Source: Rhea pennata (Eukaryota; Chordata; Aves; Rheiformes; Rheidae). From it: 64,000 nucleotides of DNA. Below are positions 46,142-61,100 of the stretch, in pieces; within the stretch, counting starts at the first letter, position 1; each line of letters starts with the position of its first letter. Both the position numbers and the translations under genes were made by a program. The notes beneath the pieces are model-generated. The model saw only the letters and a program-made list of their open reading frames with translations, was not told the DNA's origin and did no database searches. Location: positions 2,676,001-2,740,000 of the forward strand of contig NC_084682.1 of assembly GCF_028389875.1 (NCBI RefSeq), read 5' to 3'.

Positions 46142-49100
46142 ATGGAATTGCTGTTCCTTGTCCTGCTCTCTCTGCATATTCTCAAGACTGAGGCACTAGG
46201 TAAGTCCTTGCCTGTTCCTCCTAACCCCCTGTAACAAGGTTACTCTTATTTATTATTTTTGAGTACCAGTGCATACAGTGCATTCTCTCCAGTTCTTCTG
46301 TATGGCAAATGGAGAATATGTTTTACTTATTTCTGTTTTATATCATTTGTGGAAAATTATCAAATGTAGGCTTCTTTCACGAATGTATGAGATTTTTTGA
46401 TTTTTGGTTTTCAGCTTTAGAGATTCTATTTTTTTCCCTCATCTAGGAAACATTACTGGGGTTTGCTTGATCTCTATGATTATATATGTAAATTCAAAAA
46501 GCATGCAAAGCAATTTCTTTGTCTATAATGTTCTTAAGACTTCAGATAGCTTGTTTTATTTTTCTACTCATATTGCTTTGTCCTTCATGATATAAGATGA
46601 AATTCCTATGCTTGCCAACTGAGAGAAAGTACAATGTGTCTTTTGCTGCATTAGCCCAGCAGACCCATCTATTTTTACATTCTGTACCTAAGTGCACTAT
46701 GCACTTACGATGACTAGATTAAATAGCAATCTATAATTAGTATTGAAAAATGTAGAAAGCTTTTTATGTTTCTATTATATCAGAAATACTATAACATTGA
46801 AAAAAATATCATTTTCTATGTAAATATCAGCAGACAGTCTCAACATTAAAAATAAACATTACAGTCCATAAGTAGTAATGAAGGGTCTATTGTTTGTACT
46901 AAAATAGAATAGACTGCATTAAGGGAAAAAAAAAAGGAGATACACAATATTATCTGATGTATCAGAGGGAAGCACTGCACCAAGAACCTATTAAAGGGAC
47001 AAGGTTTTAAAGCAGGTCAAGATTCACTTGCCAAATTTAAAGTAACAGAGGTCTAAGGTGCCTACAGAGTATCTTAAGGAGCACAACAGGAATATGGGGA
47101 AAATGGGGGTGTCTCCCACATTTTATTTCTTTGTTCTTAATTAGTTCTCCATACCCGTGACTTAGTAAGTTGCCTTTTCCAGATCCATACCTTACAGTTC
47201 AAATACTTTTCCACCTCTGTAGTCTGTGTTTTACAGGTATTCTGTCTCCTAAGGCTTCTCACGTGCAGTACAGGAACATAGAAACCTAAGGAACCTTTGC
47301 TCTTCCAAAATCTACGGCAACTGTAGCTTGCTGGATATAAATTGATCACCAACTAATTAACACTCTGCTAAATTTATTGCTCTCTTACAGGATCTTAGGA
47401 GACCATTTAGAAAACCATATAGGCTTTATTAGCTTAGCATTAATAATTAGTGCTTCAACAAAAGGAAGTAATACGAGGAAAGCTTATTTTTTGTTGACCC
47501 CCCCCCCCCGCCTTTTTGCAACCGTGTTTATTTCTACTTTCTTCCCTTAGTGCAGAGGCAAACAACATTTTGCTAAAGTTAAAGACTAGATGTTTCAGGA
47601 AACCTTAAATTTTGAGTATCAGCCTTTTTGTTTTAATGTTATATTTGGAAGGTATCTGCAAAAAGAAAAGGAAGTTTTCGTTGAACTTCATCTATATCTT
47701 ACTGCTTTTAAGAACTTGTTTGAGTGATATCTACTAACCAACTCATTTAACATAGCTGCACTATGGCTAATTTCGTAGTCTGGGTAGCTCCATCACACTT
47801 AAATAGTCAATGTGAATTACTTCTAATCTTTCAAGTTGCTTTCAGCACTGACCTGGTTTATTTTATTTTTATTATTTTTTTTTAATTAGTAGTCCTTAAA
47901 GGGCTTAGTAAAGGAAGCAAGCTTCATTATCCATATTCTACAGATGGGGAAACTGAGGTTGCATGCAAGTGGAACAACCCACTCACAGACCAGCCAGCTG
48001 GCTAAAGCCAAGAAGAGAAGCCATTTGTCTTGAATCCCTGTCCATCATCTCATCCACTCACCTTATGGGTCTCAGCACAGCATATTCCATTAATTGTAGT
48101 ACTGATGCACCTTAGAAGGTGTGCTTGGCTCCTTCTGGAGATCAATAATCCTCAGTTACAATTATCAGACAAGCAGAAGTGAGAAAAAATGTGGATGTGG
48201 CTGGGAAGCTCCAACAGGAATATTCCAAACCTTTTGAGAAAGAATTTATGTTAATGGTAAATTCAGTGTAGAGCCATACAGCGTACAATAGTTGTAGAGG
48301 ACAATTCTATGCTTCCATTTAGATGTTTTGTAGTGGGGTTACAACAAGCACCAAGTGTTTTCTGAAAAATAATTTTCTTTTAAGAGGAATGGAGGAAACC
48401 CTGGCATGTTTTAGCCTTTTTCTTTATCACAGACCAGGACTCAACCATGAGAAGACATTCTGCCACAGCCCATGTGCTGGTGCTCCAAAAGACTGATACA
48501 TAATAGAATGATTCTTTTTGTTTTCTATGTGTTTACCTATGTACTTTTAAATTGCACAAACATAAAATTTACATAACTCTGCTGGTACTGACATCATCAG
48601 CATTAATTCTTGGTCTCACATTTCCTCAGGGCCATTAAAATACAGAATATACCTGATATCTCTATGAGCAGCATAAAAAGAGATTCCAGAGGAAAAGGAT
48701 ATAGAAGCAGTAAGATGCTTTAACTTCTGTTTCCAGTTCTAATAGCATAGTCTGCACGCATACTTACAGTAGTATTCCAAATCCATTTTGAAGTTGGCAA
48801 AAGCAGAATGAGGTTACTAAGGTACACACTGGAATGAAAAGCTGCATCTTTAGATGTTTAAGAAAGGAGAGCAAGAATTGCATTATAAGACCTAGAATAC
48901 ATGGTAAAAGCAGTAATGCACAGCTGCTTTAGGGGAGAAAAAAATTTGAACTGTCCTGTCTCCACCCACCTAATCCAGCACAGGAATAAATTCAACTGAT
49001 AAGATATCACTGACATTATCTCAAGGTAGTTAACTTGATTATCACAGTATAGACAGACTTTTGATCTCAAATTATGATCGTTAGGCAGGCTACTTTGCTT

Positions 49101-52100
49101 AGGACTTCCTTCCCTTTCTTCCTGGTAATCACTCAGGTTGGCAAAATAGTTTTAAAGCCTTATCTTAGTCAGCCTATGATTATCCATGTATATCTATCCA
49201 TATTGGCTTACACTTGCAGGGGGCTCATGGGTGAGAGAGAAGGATGGACACAGACTTCTTGACCAGGATGCCTGAAGATGCAGATTCTGTCATTACAGAG
49301 CACATTCACTTCTTTCACAGCTTATGATAAAGGCACACACATGTAGGGCATTGTAACAAGTTCATTCTCATTTTCTCTTTGACACAAAAATTAACTGAAA
49401 GACAAAAAAAGCACTTACGGTAGAGCAATAGACAAGACAGTGGAGACAAAGAATGGCTATTTACCTTCAGTTGGCTGTAAGAGCCTATTTCTATGCTTTT
49501 TTGAGGGGTGAGGAGGTGAAATCAGCCCAGCAGGCAAAGAAACAACATTGTGTATTACTAGAAGACTCCTGACAGGTAGTTGCAGACAGTGTTAGAGACA
49601 TATATGGAATAAACTTTGAAATGTTTTTAACCTTTTGCATTTCTATAGCCAGCGAGGCATGGCATCCAGATACATCTGTATTGCACAAATAGATAAATTT
49701 TTGTCAGCAGAGAAATGCCTAGATACTCCTCATGTGAGTCTGGGTGATGTTATTCAAGAGCATGTGCTCTGTTCTGCAGTCACACCTTGCTGTAACCTCC
49801 AGTTGCTGCATTGCCTCATCCAGCTCTAGCACCTGGCCATACCCAGGTATGAGTTTGTATTGAAGTAATGACATTGCTTCAGTTTATAGATTATCTCCTT
49901 TCTCCTACAGCAAAAAGGTACCAGCATAAGAATTAGAACATCTTTTATGTGCTGCATAAAGACATAAGTTACACACTGTGACATAAGAAAACTGGAGTCA
50001 CGGCTGCTCAGAGCTCTTACCTTTAGATTTTGAAAACTGGAGGCAGAAAAGCATTTTCAGAGAAAGGCGCTGCTGTGAAACATCTTTCTCTATGCTGTCC
50101 AAATAACCATCACAAATCTCCGGGTCTTGGAGGTGTGCTGCAAGGGCCAATTCCTTGGCTAGCTGGCTCCAGGCACACAGACTTTTCTCCCCTGCTCATG
50201 TTTTGCAGGAGATGCTTTGTCATTCAGGGGCACAACTTATCTAATGGCCTGTTCTTAGGTTCTCCTTCACATTTCTAGGCATGAGATCAGACATAAAAGA
50301 ATGGAAAGAAAAGAGGGTAAAGTATTTTTGGTCTAATTAATTCTAAAAGACAGCAACAACAACAAAAAAGGGGATTTCTCAGATTTTTTTGACACTGCCT
50401 CTGTTGTAAAGAAAGCAAAGCAAATCACTCCACAGAAGCAAATCACCTTGTCCTAGACACCCATTTCTTGTTCAAAGCCAGCTTCCCCGCCTGGATGTGA
50501 TCCTGGGCAATGTGCTCTAGGTGACCTTGCTTGAGCAGGGGGGTTGGACTAGATAATAGCCAGAAGTCCCTGCTGACCTCAACCATTCTGTAATTCTGTG
50601 ATTCCTCCTTTGATACAGTGGATTTACCATGACAGTTATGACAGAGGCTACAACAGTATCGCAGATACAACTGAAGACATTCTCCTCACTCTCAGACACA
50701 AAGGAAGAACTCTGCAAATATTTATAGAACAAATGCAGAATCCTCCCAGTCTCTTTAGAGATGTGATTCGTCCTTTAGCTCATACTGTGTGACAGGCTCC
50801 AACCTCACTATACACCTGGCTTATGTACACATTTGCAAATTACAAATGCAGCGCTTAGATCTGATGTCGCTCCTTGTAATGCTTCGCTATAGTAACAAAC
50901 TTTATCTTCAAGGATAATTCTATCTATCTAATGAACTGGAATGTACATGCATGCAGATGTATTACACTGTGAAAAACAGAATTTCCTAGTAAATGACAGT
51001 AGGAGAGATGAATGATCACTAATGTTTGCTTTTCCATGATTAGAGGTACACAGATCTACAGCTAAACTTTGGAACTGATTTTTACCTGTCAAAGTGGAAA
51101 GTGGTTGATCAGGATTTTCTGGGGTGTAATGCTTAAAAAATCTGCATGCATGCATGCATACATATATATATATATATATATATAAGCAGACAGACAGATA
51201 CAGAAAGACAGATTCAGATTCCACTTGCTGTTAAGTTGCTTAGCCTTTTGTGCTAAAGAAAATAAGTCGTGCAAAGCAAATCAGAAACAGAACTAGCCCA
51301 ACACAAACCAAAATAAAGACTACATTGCATACACAACTAGCATTGAGGTTTTTCCTGGAAAAGCAACCTTCCTTCCAGTGCAATGCTAGGGCTCACTGCG
51401 GGCTTACTTGCTGGATTTGAATCAGGTGGATGATAGAGCAGAAATGGGAGTGATGACATACGAGGCAGCCCAAGCTTGCCAGAGCGCGGCAGGGTGGCGT
51501 GAGCACGGTTGGTCGTGTGTATCAGCAAACAATGACTGTCAGAGGGGATGCAGCTGGCACGGGGTGACAGCAGAGACCTGCTGGGGCGAACAAAGGAGTC
51601 ACTCAGCAAAAGAGTGAAGGGATTTTAGCTAAAGACCAACAGAGGATATTTTTACTGTCTCAATACTTCGGGCTGTTAGTAGCATAAAGATTATTCACAC
51701 TTCAAGAGATTAAATATATTCAATAAAACCAGCTAACACTCAACACATGAAATTTAGAGTTCTCCAGACATGCAGAAGGACAAACACTGCTTTAGTAATG
51801 GACAGATTCAAAGGGCAGCACTCAAACAGCCTGACCAGGCCTGCCTTGCTGCCTTGAGGGGCTTCCAAATCACCATTTGGGAAGTCCAAGCAGGGCAGTA
51901 AGTGAGGAACAAATAGGACAAAGTAGATTTGGGAACTTATATGGAATTTAGGCAATCTGACCATGGTCCAAAGAGTCTAAGGGTCTTTTCCAAGGTCACA
52001 CAATAGCACATTGGCGACCTGCTAAGATCCTGGCTTCAAGCCAGAAGCGCTGTGTGCCGTGGAGCCACGTCAGTGAACAGAAGAGGGAGTTCTCAGCTGA

Positions 52101-55100
52101 AGGAATTTTTCCCTCAAGTTTCCAAGCTGGGCTTGATAGCTAAAACAATTGAGAATATTTACAATGAAATGAAAACAATATGTAATTGTATTGTTTTGTT
52201 GCTATTCTGGTGCCAAGAAACAGCTTTGGTCAGGAAACGAGTTGTAAGTTTGACAAGGAAGAAACAGAGATAAGTGGTAGGCCTGCTTACTTGCCAGAAG
52301 AGACTCCCTAAATTTAACTGTCTTGAACTTTGTGAAGGAAGAGAAGGCCTTAAGCGCTAGTCTAAATTAAAACACTGTGAAGTCAAAGTGACACCTATTA
52401 TATGATGCATCGTGACTTAAGTCAGGAATCCATAATACAATGCAAGAGTCAGATATGGTTGATAAGACGGTAATTTTAAGTCCAGATGCCCTCATATGTA
52501 TACTGAATTATATTACTTCCAAGGGTGACAACAATGCAAGTATCTCTATTTAATGCCAATAAGGGAAGGAGCTTTTTGATATCTAGTATCTAATACTGTC
52601 CTGAGCAAAGTGGAGGTGCTCATAGCTTAACTCACTTGTGCCAGCAAGCTACTAACAATCATGGGAGTAAGCTCTGAAGCCCTCCAGGGCAGCTGATTTT
52701 ACAACAATAGTGTGACCACTTCAGCTACAGAGGGGGAAAAGTTGCTGCATTTTTCTGAGCAGAAGCAGTGGAGAATACAAAAGCCTTGAAAAGCAAGGGC
52801 TGGACAGTAAGTACAAATAGAACTTGGCAATCCATGTGAGCTATGCTCTGTCACTGTGTGGCTTTTAAATCTTCATGTATTACGTATTGAGACTCTATAG
52901 CCTTCTCTCTCACTTCACCTCCAAAACTGCAATAAACAACAAGAATTAGAAAAATTATTTAGGTTAGATCTGAGTAAGACAATACATAAAGTAAGCATAG
53001 TTGAGTAGTCGTGAAAGATGCCAAGACAGCAACTCTTCAGAGAAGAGTTCTGCCTTTCTCACTGTTGGCAGCAAACCCAGGAGCCCTGGTGCCATGATGC
53101 CCTGTCCTGGCAGCTCCTTGGGGCAGGCATTGGTGCCCACCTGGAAGGAGAGGAGGGAGGACAGGGGCCCTCCTCCACCTCATCCCTACTCCTTCGTGCC
53201 ACCTCTCTTCTGCTACACTCTATGCTCAAGTTGCCTCCAGAAGGAAGCAAGAAGGCATCCATGGAGAAGATGATCTGTCCTTCAGTTGCAACCATTATAT
53301 ACTGAACAACAAGAAAGTGCCAGAGCTGAGGCTGGAGCAAAAGAAGAGCAGGGTCTGAGGGACACCAGACAGGATCTGCCCAGTGCTGCCAATCTCGTGA
53401 AGAATGGAGCTTCAGAGGAAGAGGGGAAAGACTTTGACATAGAAATAGTGGAAAGGTGAAGGGCAGAGTGTCATGAGATGAGACAAAGTAGAGATGGATG
53501 AAGCAAGAACAGGAATTACAGATTATGGAGGAACTATTTGAATACTGTAAACACCAGGGAGGGAAAGGGATTGTTTAGGGTGGTTCAGTGGTATTTCTAG
53601 GAGTGATGGGATGCAGATAAGCAAGTGGAAAATGTAAGCTATCAAACAGGAAACATTTCCTGACAGTGAAGTCTAATAGACTGTGTAAAAGTCTCCTAAG
53701 GGAAGTGGCAGGAGCCACTGAGACAATTAAAACGAGACTAGACAACATACCCTAGGGTATAATCATGCTTCAGACCACGGACAACTGACTGGATAAGACA
53801 AGTATCAGTTGTTTCTTTCCTACACTTGGTTCAGGAATTAAGCCTGGCAGGGTGGAGTTGGGGGAGAGGGAGGAGAAGGACCATTTTAAATGCAAAGTCT
53901 GTATACATAGGGAGGAATCACACCTAACTGAAAAATTATTCAGATGCAGATTCTGATGGTAAGTGACGCAGAGTTTGGTGGTTTTGTTTTTTCTGGAGTG
54001 GTACCTACACAAAACATCCTATTCTCTAAAGATACATTACAAAAAAAAATCTTATTCACAATAATCATTAATTCATCGTTTGCTCAGCCATTCTACAATG
54101 TTTAATTAGTTCCTTGTTCAAGGTTTAACAGCTTTACGGGCCTTCTTTTCTTAAGAATTACTGAGTTTATATCGTGTTCTACTGCACTGATACTATTCAA
54201 CTTCCTAAACCACAACTGTGATAACTATTTGATAGAAAGCCACTAATTCTTTATTAGTTAGATGCTGATTACTGAGCTTAAGTTGCATTCAAGAGGAGCA
54301 GAGCAAAATCCTCATAAGTCTTGGCTATAAAGCAATAGTACCCACCAAAGGGCTGGATTTTTTTTTCTCTTTAGCTTTTCTCCCCTGCAGGCTGAAAGAT
54401 TTTTACTGTTCTCATTTGTCCATCTGCTAAGATTGGATTGAAACCTGCAATTTTATTTGCTAGAGCCTACCAGACATCTATCACCTTGTAATGACGTGTA
54501 GTCACTGTTTGAAAAGGGTTGATCTCAGACTCATCAACGAAAGGCTTCATAACCCACTCCTACTTCCCTCATCTGATACGGACACTCCGGATGAGGAACA
54601 CTGACAGTGCAGTTTGGTGGTATTTGTATTTTCTCAGTGTTTCCCATGCTCTGTGTTGATTACCTGGGTTCTTTGGTCACAGTTTACAAGCTCCACAGCC
54701 TGATGCCTGATAAACAAGGCACTTGCTACATTTACCCTTCATTGTGACTCATATTGACCATGAAATTTCATTTGCACTGCAGCAACGCTTGGATGTCTAA
54801 GCCACGATCACGCACCCATTGTCTGAGGCACTATACAAACCCCGAGGAGCAGAGCTTGTCCCAAGGATGTTACAATAGACAGGCCAGAACACCTTCAGCA
54901 GCCCTCCTTTCTCACCTGGCAGCTTTCCTCTTGGGTCCATCTCACACCCAACAGCTTAAGTCTAAACCTTTGCAGGAGACTATCCTCTCACACTGCATAC
55001 AGGCCATGTCCATCAAGCATTTGTGTCTGCATTCTTTTTCCCTGGAGGTTCATGCCCCTATGACTTGCAAAGAAAGTTCCCTCCAGCTCACAGCATTTTT

Positions 55101-58100
55101 AAAGCATTTGCTGACAACTGGGCTACAGCAGATGCCAAAAATACTTCTTCAGTTATTCAGTCATGCAAACACTGACACATATTAAAGATATGAAACATTG
55201 TGGAGATCAGCTTACCGAATATTCGCTAGGCATTATTGATTAACGTGTTGATAAAGGTGCTTGGTGCCATTCTGCGCTTGGTACTTCCATCCCATTGTTT
55301 CGGAGCAGAGAGGATAAACCTGGGAGGTCCAGCCACCACTGAATACATGCGGTCCTGTGCAAAACATAGCCACTAGTATTAGAAATTGCAGGTTCTAAAG
55401 CTAAGTTTTGCAAGTGTTTAATAGGGTGTCAAAAAATAAAATTTTCTCAAAACCAATTTTTGGGAGACTTAATACAAAATGTGATGGAACAACAATGTAG
55501 AAATTGCTTCAGTTTTTACAACACGGATGTACAATGTTCTTTGTTCAGTTTTCTTCACAGTATTACTAAATATTTACTGAACTAGCAAGTGAATCAACTT
55601 TATTTATCCATCATAAATTAAAATTTTGTGAGGAACAGAGATGAACAAAAGCACTACCTTTTTTTTTCAAAAAGATTAAATTCATTACCACATGTTCATC
55701 CACCTCCCCCCTTTGTTATTCTAATTAGCCTCATTTTATATCAAGGTTCTATTCAGGAATTTTTCTAAATGCTTAATAGATGGTATTGCTGTGTTACTGA
55801 CGAGGAGATTAGGTGTTAAAAACACCCTTAGCAGAAGTGTTATAAAAGGTCACAAATTACGTTAATAAGTAATCTAATAACATGCAGGACTCCATTACAG
55901 TCTCTGAAAATTGATAAGCCATTTATTGCAATGCCTAAGCCTAGACAAACAAACTATAATATTGATCGGGATTATATTTTCAGTAAGTTACCATGCCCAG
56001 AGGCTTTGTGTTCTTATTGATCACTGGTTGAGTAGGCCAAAAGAGCTATTCCTTGTTAAACTCTGTTTCAGCTTTATTACTGTCATAAAACTATCCTTGA
56101 AATATGCTGCTATAAACAAGATAGTGGTTGCTTGCCTGCATGGATGAACACATAGTTAAATTGAGTCAGCTCTCTTCCTGAATTTCACATTTCCTCTGAA
56201 CTGAAAAAGCCAGATTAAGATATTCTAATAAAAAATTCTCCACCTCTGTGTGTGGAATCTCAGCTGAATTATAATGAGGATTTTTCATGTCTTATGGAAA
56301 ACTAAATTTATCATTTCCTAAAACTCCTTATTGCACCATATAGTCTGTAGTGGTTCCTGAAACAAAATACGGTAAGACTTTTTGCATAAGTGATTTTCCA
56401 AGAAATTAAAGAATGGTAATTACAGAACTGATAAAAAGAAATATCCTTTAACATTTCACGTATTCAGAGTGTGGAACCGCTGCCTCAAGAAGTTGCTGAA
56501 GCCAAGAGTTCAAAAATAAATTTTTTAGAATTGCAACCCCCCCCCCCCAAGAGTGTAGTATTTCATGCTAGACAGTTTTTTGGGGGGAATATTAATAGGA
56601 ATATTAATAAACAGATTCATTAAGACTGGGAAGAGCTCTAAAGAGAAGACAGAGCTGCCTACTGCAGGGTAGAAAATATTAGAAATGATTGCCTGCTCTA
56701 TACTGCTAGGAAATCTTTAGCAATAAGCTCTCTTTACAACAGAAGAACTCACTTCTTACCAGCCACCATTGCTTACCTATTAAAGCAATTTGTACAATTT
56801 CTCTTTCATCTACTTTCGTGTGTCTGATCCGTTGCATTTTGTTGTTTGTTTGCATGTGGAGGCCACTGGTGCTATCAGTCACAGAAGTACGAACTGCCAA
56901 ACTGTGAAGGTACTGCTAAACAATTTATTTCTCTAATCACGTCAGTGTTTGGACTCTTCTGTTTTCCAGAGGGCCTCTTCATAAAAATAATGCAAAAATT
57001 CTCACCACCTTTCAACAATGCATGACCATGCTATGTGTAAACGCAAGTGAGAAACAGGACACCTGAAGAAGGGGATAAAGACATTTTGAAGATGCCTATT
57101 TTTTTCCTAACTAGTCATTGTATTTCAATCAAGACTGATGCTACAAATATAAAAATAACTTCATCTCAGCAACTTGGGTACAGTCAGCTATTTAAATACT
57201 AATGAAGAATATAGGTTTATTCTAATGAAGAATAGGTTTATATTTTACCTACGGCTGCACCTCTGTTTTACTTCCACAGGAGCAGCATCTTGGCCTGCTC
57301 CCTTGCTCCTCACTGCGTCCAGCCCAGCCACCCTGGAAGCCCACTGTGCTGGATTCAGGCTTTTCTCCCCGAGTACCACTCTTCTTTTTTTGCTACAGTT
57401 GATGGTCAGCCAGTCAATCTTGGCAAGAGTTCACTTTCTATTTTACAGCTATTTGCATGTACATCTTTTCCTATTAAACTTAACAGAATGTTCTTGCTGC
57501 ACATTAATATTTTTAAAATGAAACAAAAAATGGAATGCCAAGAAATTTCCTTTACTTAATTCCACCATACAAAAACCTCTCCTTCAAAAATGGCTCGAAT
57601 TTCTAAAGCAAGAACATATTGACAGTTAGGGTGTTTTGGCTTTATATACAGTTTAAAACATATTTTTCTCCCTTAAATAGATCCTCGAAAATGGCATTCA
57701 GTAAACATCACCTGCAAAGGAAACAAACAGTCACCTATCAATATTATCACCAAAAATGTAATTTATGACTACAGCCTGAAGCCACTGAATTTTGAGGGAT
57801 ACAGTGTCAAGGGGTCTTCAAAATGGAACCTAGAAAACAATGGACATACAGGTAGGTACTGTCAAAAGTGCTACCATGGTGTTTATTTGTGGAAATTACC
57901 TAATTTTTGGATCTTGAACTTGTTCCTTGAGCTTCCCAGCAAGAATTGGTTCTGGCACGTGCAGAAGCAGAGCTCTAGATGTCTAGGGAAGCTCTGCAGC
58001 AAACAGCAGCCTCCGAGCTGGCGTAGCACGAGCCTGGGGGGTCGCAGGGCTGTAGCGAGTCTGCCGAGCGCTTCATTGCTGAGCTTGCGCTTCCTTCACA

Positions 58101-61100
58101 AAGTCTGGGGAGCAGCATCAGGAATGATGCTTCAATGACGCTATGCTATGCTATGCTAAATTACTTTTAACTTCACAAAGATTCATTGTAACTCTTTTTT
58201 AATTAACTATTGGCATTCTAAAAATGCCAGATGTGCTGTTGTGACTGCCAGATCCCTGAAACTTGAAGTTGCAAACGTCAAATATTTTCCTGAATTAAAA
58301 TGTAAAGATAAGTAGGTAGACAGGTAGGTAGATTTTTACCGCTGGAGAGAATAATACAATTCTAATTTAAAACATCAGTATTATGTGTATATTTTGATTT
58401 TTCACTAATATACAGGTTAATGACTTTCCAGTTACAGAAGGATACTCTAGAAGCTCCATATTACAGTTGCTGCTCACAGAAATATCTTTTATGTGAAAAT
58501 TAATATTCATGAAGGTTGGTCAGATTTCTCATCTTCCCCAGACATGTGAAAGGATTAGGGTTTTTGTCTGGGCTTTTTAAGCGTCTTTTTTTCTGGAGGC
58601 AACCAGTTCCTGTGGTACAACGAGAACAATGCTGGAACTGTTATTGTTATATTACAGCAGCAATTAGAAGCGCTCCAGGAGATTAGAATATCATTGTATT
58701 AGGTGATGTGCAGGCAGTAAAGGTCAGTGTCCCAAAGGTTTTTCAATCCGAATACGTAAAACCAAAGATACATTACTAATCCATTTTTCAGACTTGAAAA
58801 AACATAAAAAGACAAAGTTATTAAAATGACTCACACAAGTTCCATGTTCGTCTGAAATTTGGAACTAAAATTAAGTCTCTGGGGCTTCAATCCAGCACTT
58901 AAAACAATCTTTTCAATGAAAACAGATATTGTGCTTAATGTAGAAATCTTAATTATTCCATTTTTTAAATATATTCTAAATGCTTCAAACACAGGAAGCG
59001 AACATAAGTTATAACTAGAAAAATATCTTCTTTTGGAAGATTCTGTTTTGCTGTTAACAATCAATTATCACATTATATAGATATAATAACTTAACCCCTT
59101 AGCTCACAGTTTGGACTAACTAAGCGCGTCTGTGCAAAATAATTATTACATTGCACTCAATAGGAGACAAAAATGATGCCTAAAACCAAATAACCTGTTA
59201 ACAAGTTTACTTTCAAGACTGCATTCACATGTTTTGGTGGTGGGTGTTCTCCTAGAGGAAAGAGGAAGGAATACTGGACCTTCTGCCTGGCGCAGCAGCT
59301 CTGCCTTGGGGGCTGTAAAAGCAGCAAACACTCCTGACCGCTCTCAGCACAGTCAAGGAAGGATTGCCTGTTAACCTCTTTCCTTCAAAACGTAGCCGAT
59401 GATGCTACAAAAGATAAACAAAGGGATATCATAAAAGCCTATTTAAACCCTCCCCCCCACCAGGAACAAGCCATACGAGTACTCTGCCCTTTTCCACCGT
59501 TCTACAGAAAGAAACAAATATCATCAAATGCACTTTACAGCTCCAACCGAAGTCAAGCAAGTGAGGCCGTGAGTCACTCCAGCTCACCAAACAAATCCAG
59601 GGTGCAAACAGGAATGGCTGGATGCTCCCAGTGCCCTGCCCTAGGCAGAGGATGCATATTGCTGCAAAGTGGGCAGGGAGATTGCTCATCTCAAATTAAT
59701 CTCAACAAGCATTTTGTGAGAGGTCAAATTCTCCAGCGCTGAACTGATGGAACATTTGGCATGAAAAACTGAACCACAATTTTGGAATAATTTTTAATCT
59801 AAAGAACATACATCTCTAGTCTCCAGTAACATTAATATACAATTTAACTATTTTATATATATATATGTATTTATATATTTATATATTTATTTAACTAGTT
59901 ACTCGCTTTCTCCAGTTAAAGCAACATTTAGCACATCTCCTAAAATTGGAGGCGGAGGTCTGAGAAGAAAATACAAGGCCATCGAACTTCATTTTCACTG
60001 GGGAGTCCAAGCCATCCACTACCTGCCTGGGTCGGAGCACAGCATTGATGGGGAAAAAACAGCTATGGAGGTAGGTGGATAGGTGGTGCCTATGGGGTAC
60101 AGCTAGCAGCAAGCAATGCTAACTTTTTATGGTACTACTGCATGAAAACCACTGGCCAGTTCCCTTATAAAACTGCAGTAGCGGAAATGAGGAACTGTAG
60201 ATGCATTGCTTGCTGTCACATCACAGGAAATAAACCCTGTGAGTTTCACATAGCAAAGGCACAGGAGATGCAACAAATCTGGGCTTGTTTAACCTTTAGG
60301 CAGAGAAATATTTCCAAGTCTGTTCACTCCAATTACCCTCTCACACTGCTTGTTCGAACACTTCTTACAACTATAAAGTGAGTATGCAATGGAAAAAAAA
60401 GTCTCTTCAAGGCAAGGCAAGTCGCTTGTGCCGAAGTAAAAAGCAACAGCAACATTGTAGACGCTGAAAATTGAGGGTAGCAGCAACACACAGAGCACAT
60501 CAATTTTACTTAGGTGGTGGGGAGATGTATGGAATGAAGCTGCTCTAGATGAGGGAATTTTCGAATTATAGTCTATTTGTTTCACAGATCTTGTCTCAGA
60601 TCATGGGCCCTGAGCTGTTTTTTCCCTGGCCTGAGAGCAAAAAAGCAGCCCTGTTTGCACCGCAGCGCAGGCACAGAGCAGCAGCCAGGCTATAGCTGTA
60701 TCAACTAACTGTACAGAAAAGGAGCAAATAATTGGCCTTGAACTGTTCTGTTGCAGCTTCATATTGTCCACATAAGAGAAGATCTTTCAGATCTAACAGA
60801 AGCAAAGAAAAATGAGGATGGTGTGGCTGTATTAGCATTCTTTATAAAGGTAAGTAGCCAAATTTTTAATTGCTGTCTCAAACCTGCACGTACCAGCAAT
60901 TTGGCTCGGGGTTGGACTGTGTCTACATTACAATAGTCCAAAACTTGAACCCCCCTGACTTTTACAGGTGTGCAATCCCAGCACGTAGTTACTTAACACT
61001 TTACTATATTTTGCTTGCTATTTTCTATTAACTTTGTGGTTTATTTCTGTTTTATTCACTATTAAAGTAACCAGTTTTTGGGAAATGCATGTTTTGGAAT

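Larger units (their letters stand above)
46200..56861 (+). other. CA4: CA4 intron 1 (10.7 kb)
   Basis: This is the largest intron in the window. It holds CR1 pieces of at least two ages, two MIR-like relics, a C10-type run near 47499-47508, a TGCA/TA microsatellite and an antisense exon-like block, listed separately. No complete gene is seen. Confidence 0.8.

Noticed and set aside
50598-50792. A 64-codon frame first considered as CA4 exon 2 because of a TACAG|TGG start
   Set aside because: The true second exon is at 56862-56909, where HWCY follows the signal peptide in phase. The 50598 frame overlaps the CR1 tail.
54754-55185. A 143-codon plus-strand frame in CA4 intron 1
   Set aside because: It begins in or near an old repeat-like block, has no domain, and no acceptor or donor fits the CA4 phases.
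57280-57560. Frames after a CCACAGG acceptor-like site before CA4 exon 3
   Set aside because: They do not fit the phase or the CA4 protein. Exon 2 joins exon 3 directly to give a CA4-like sequence.
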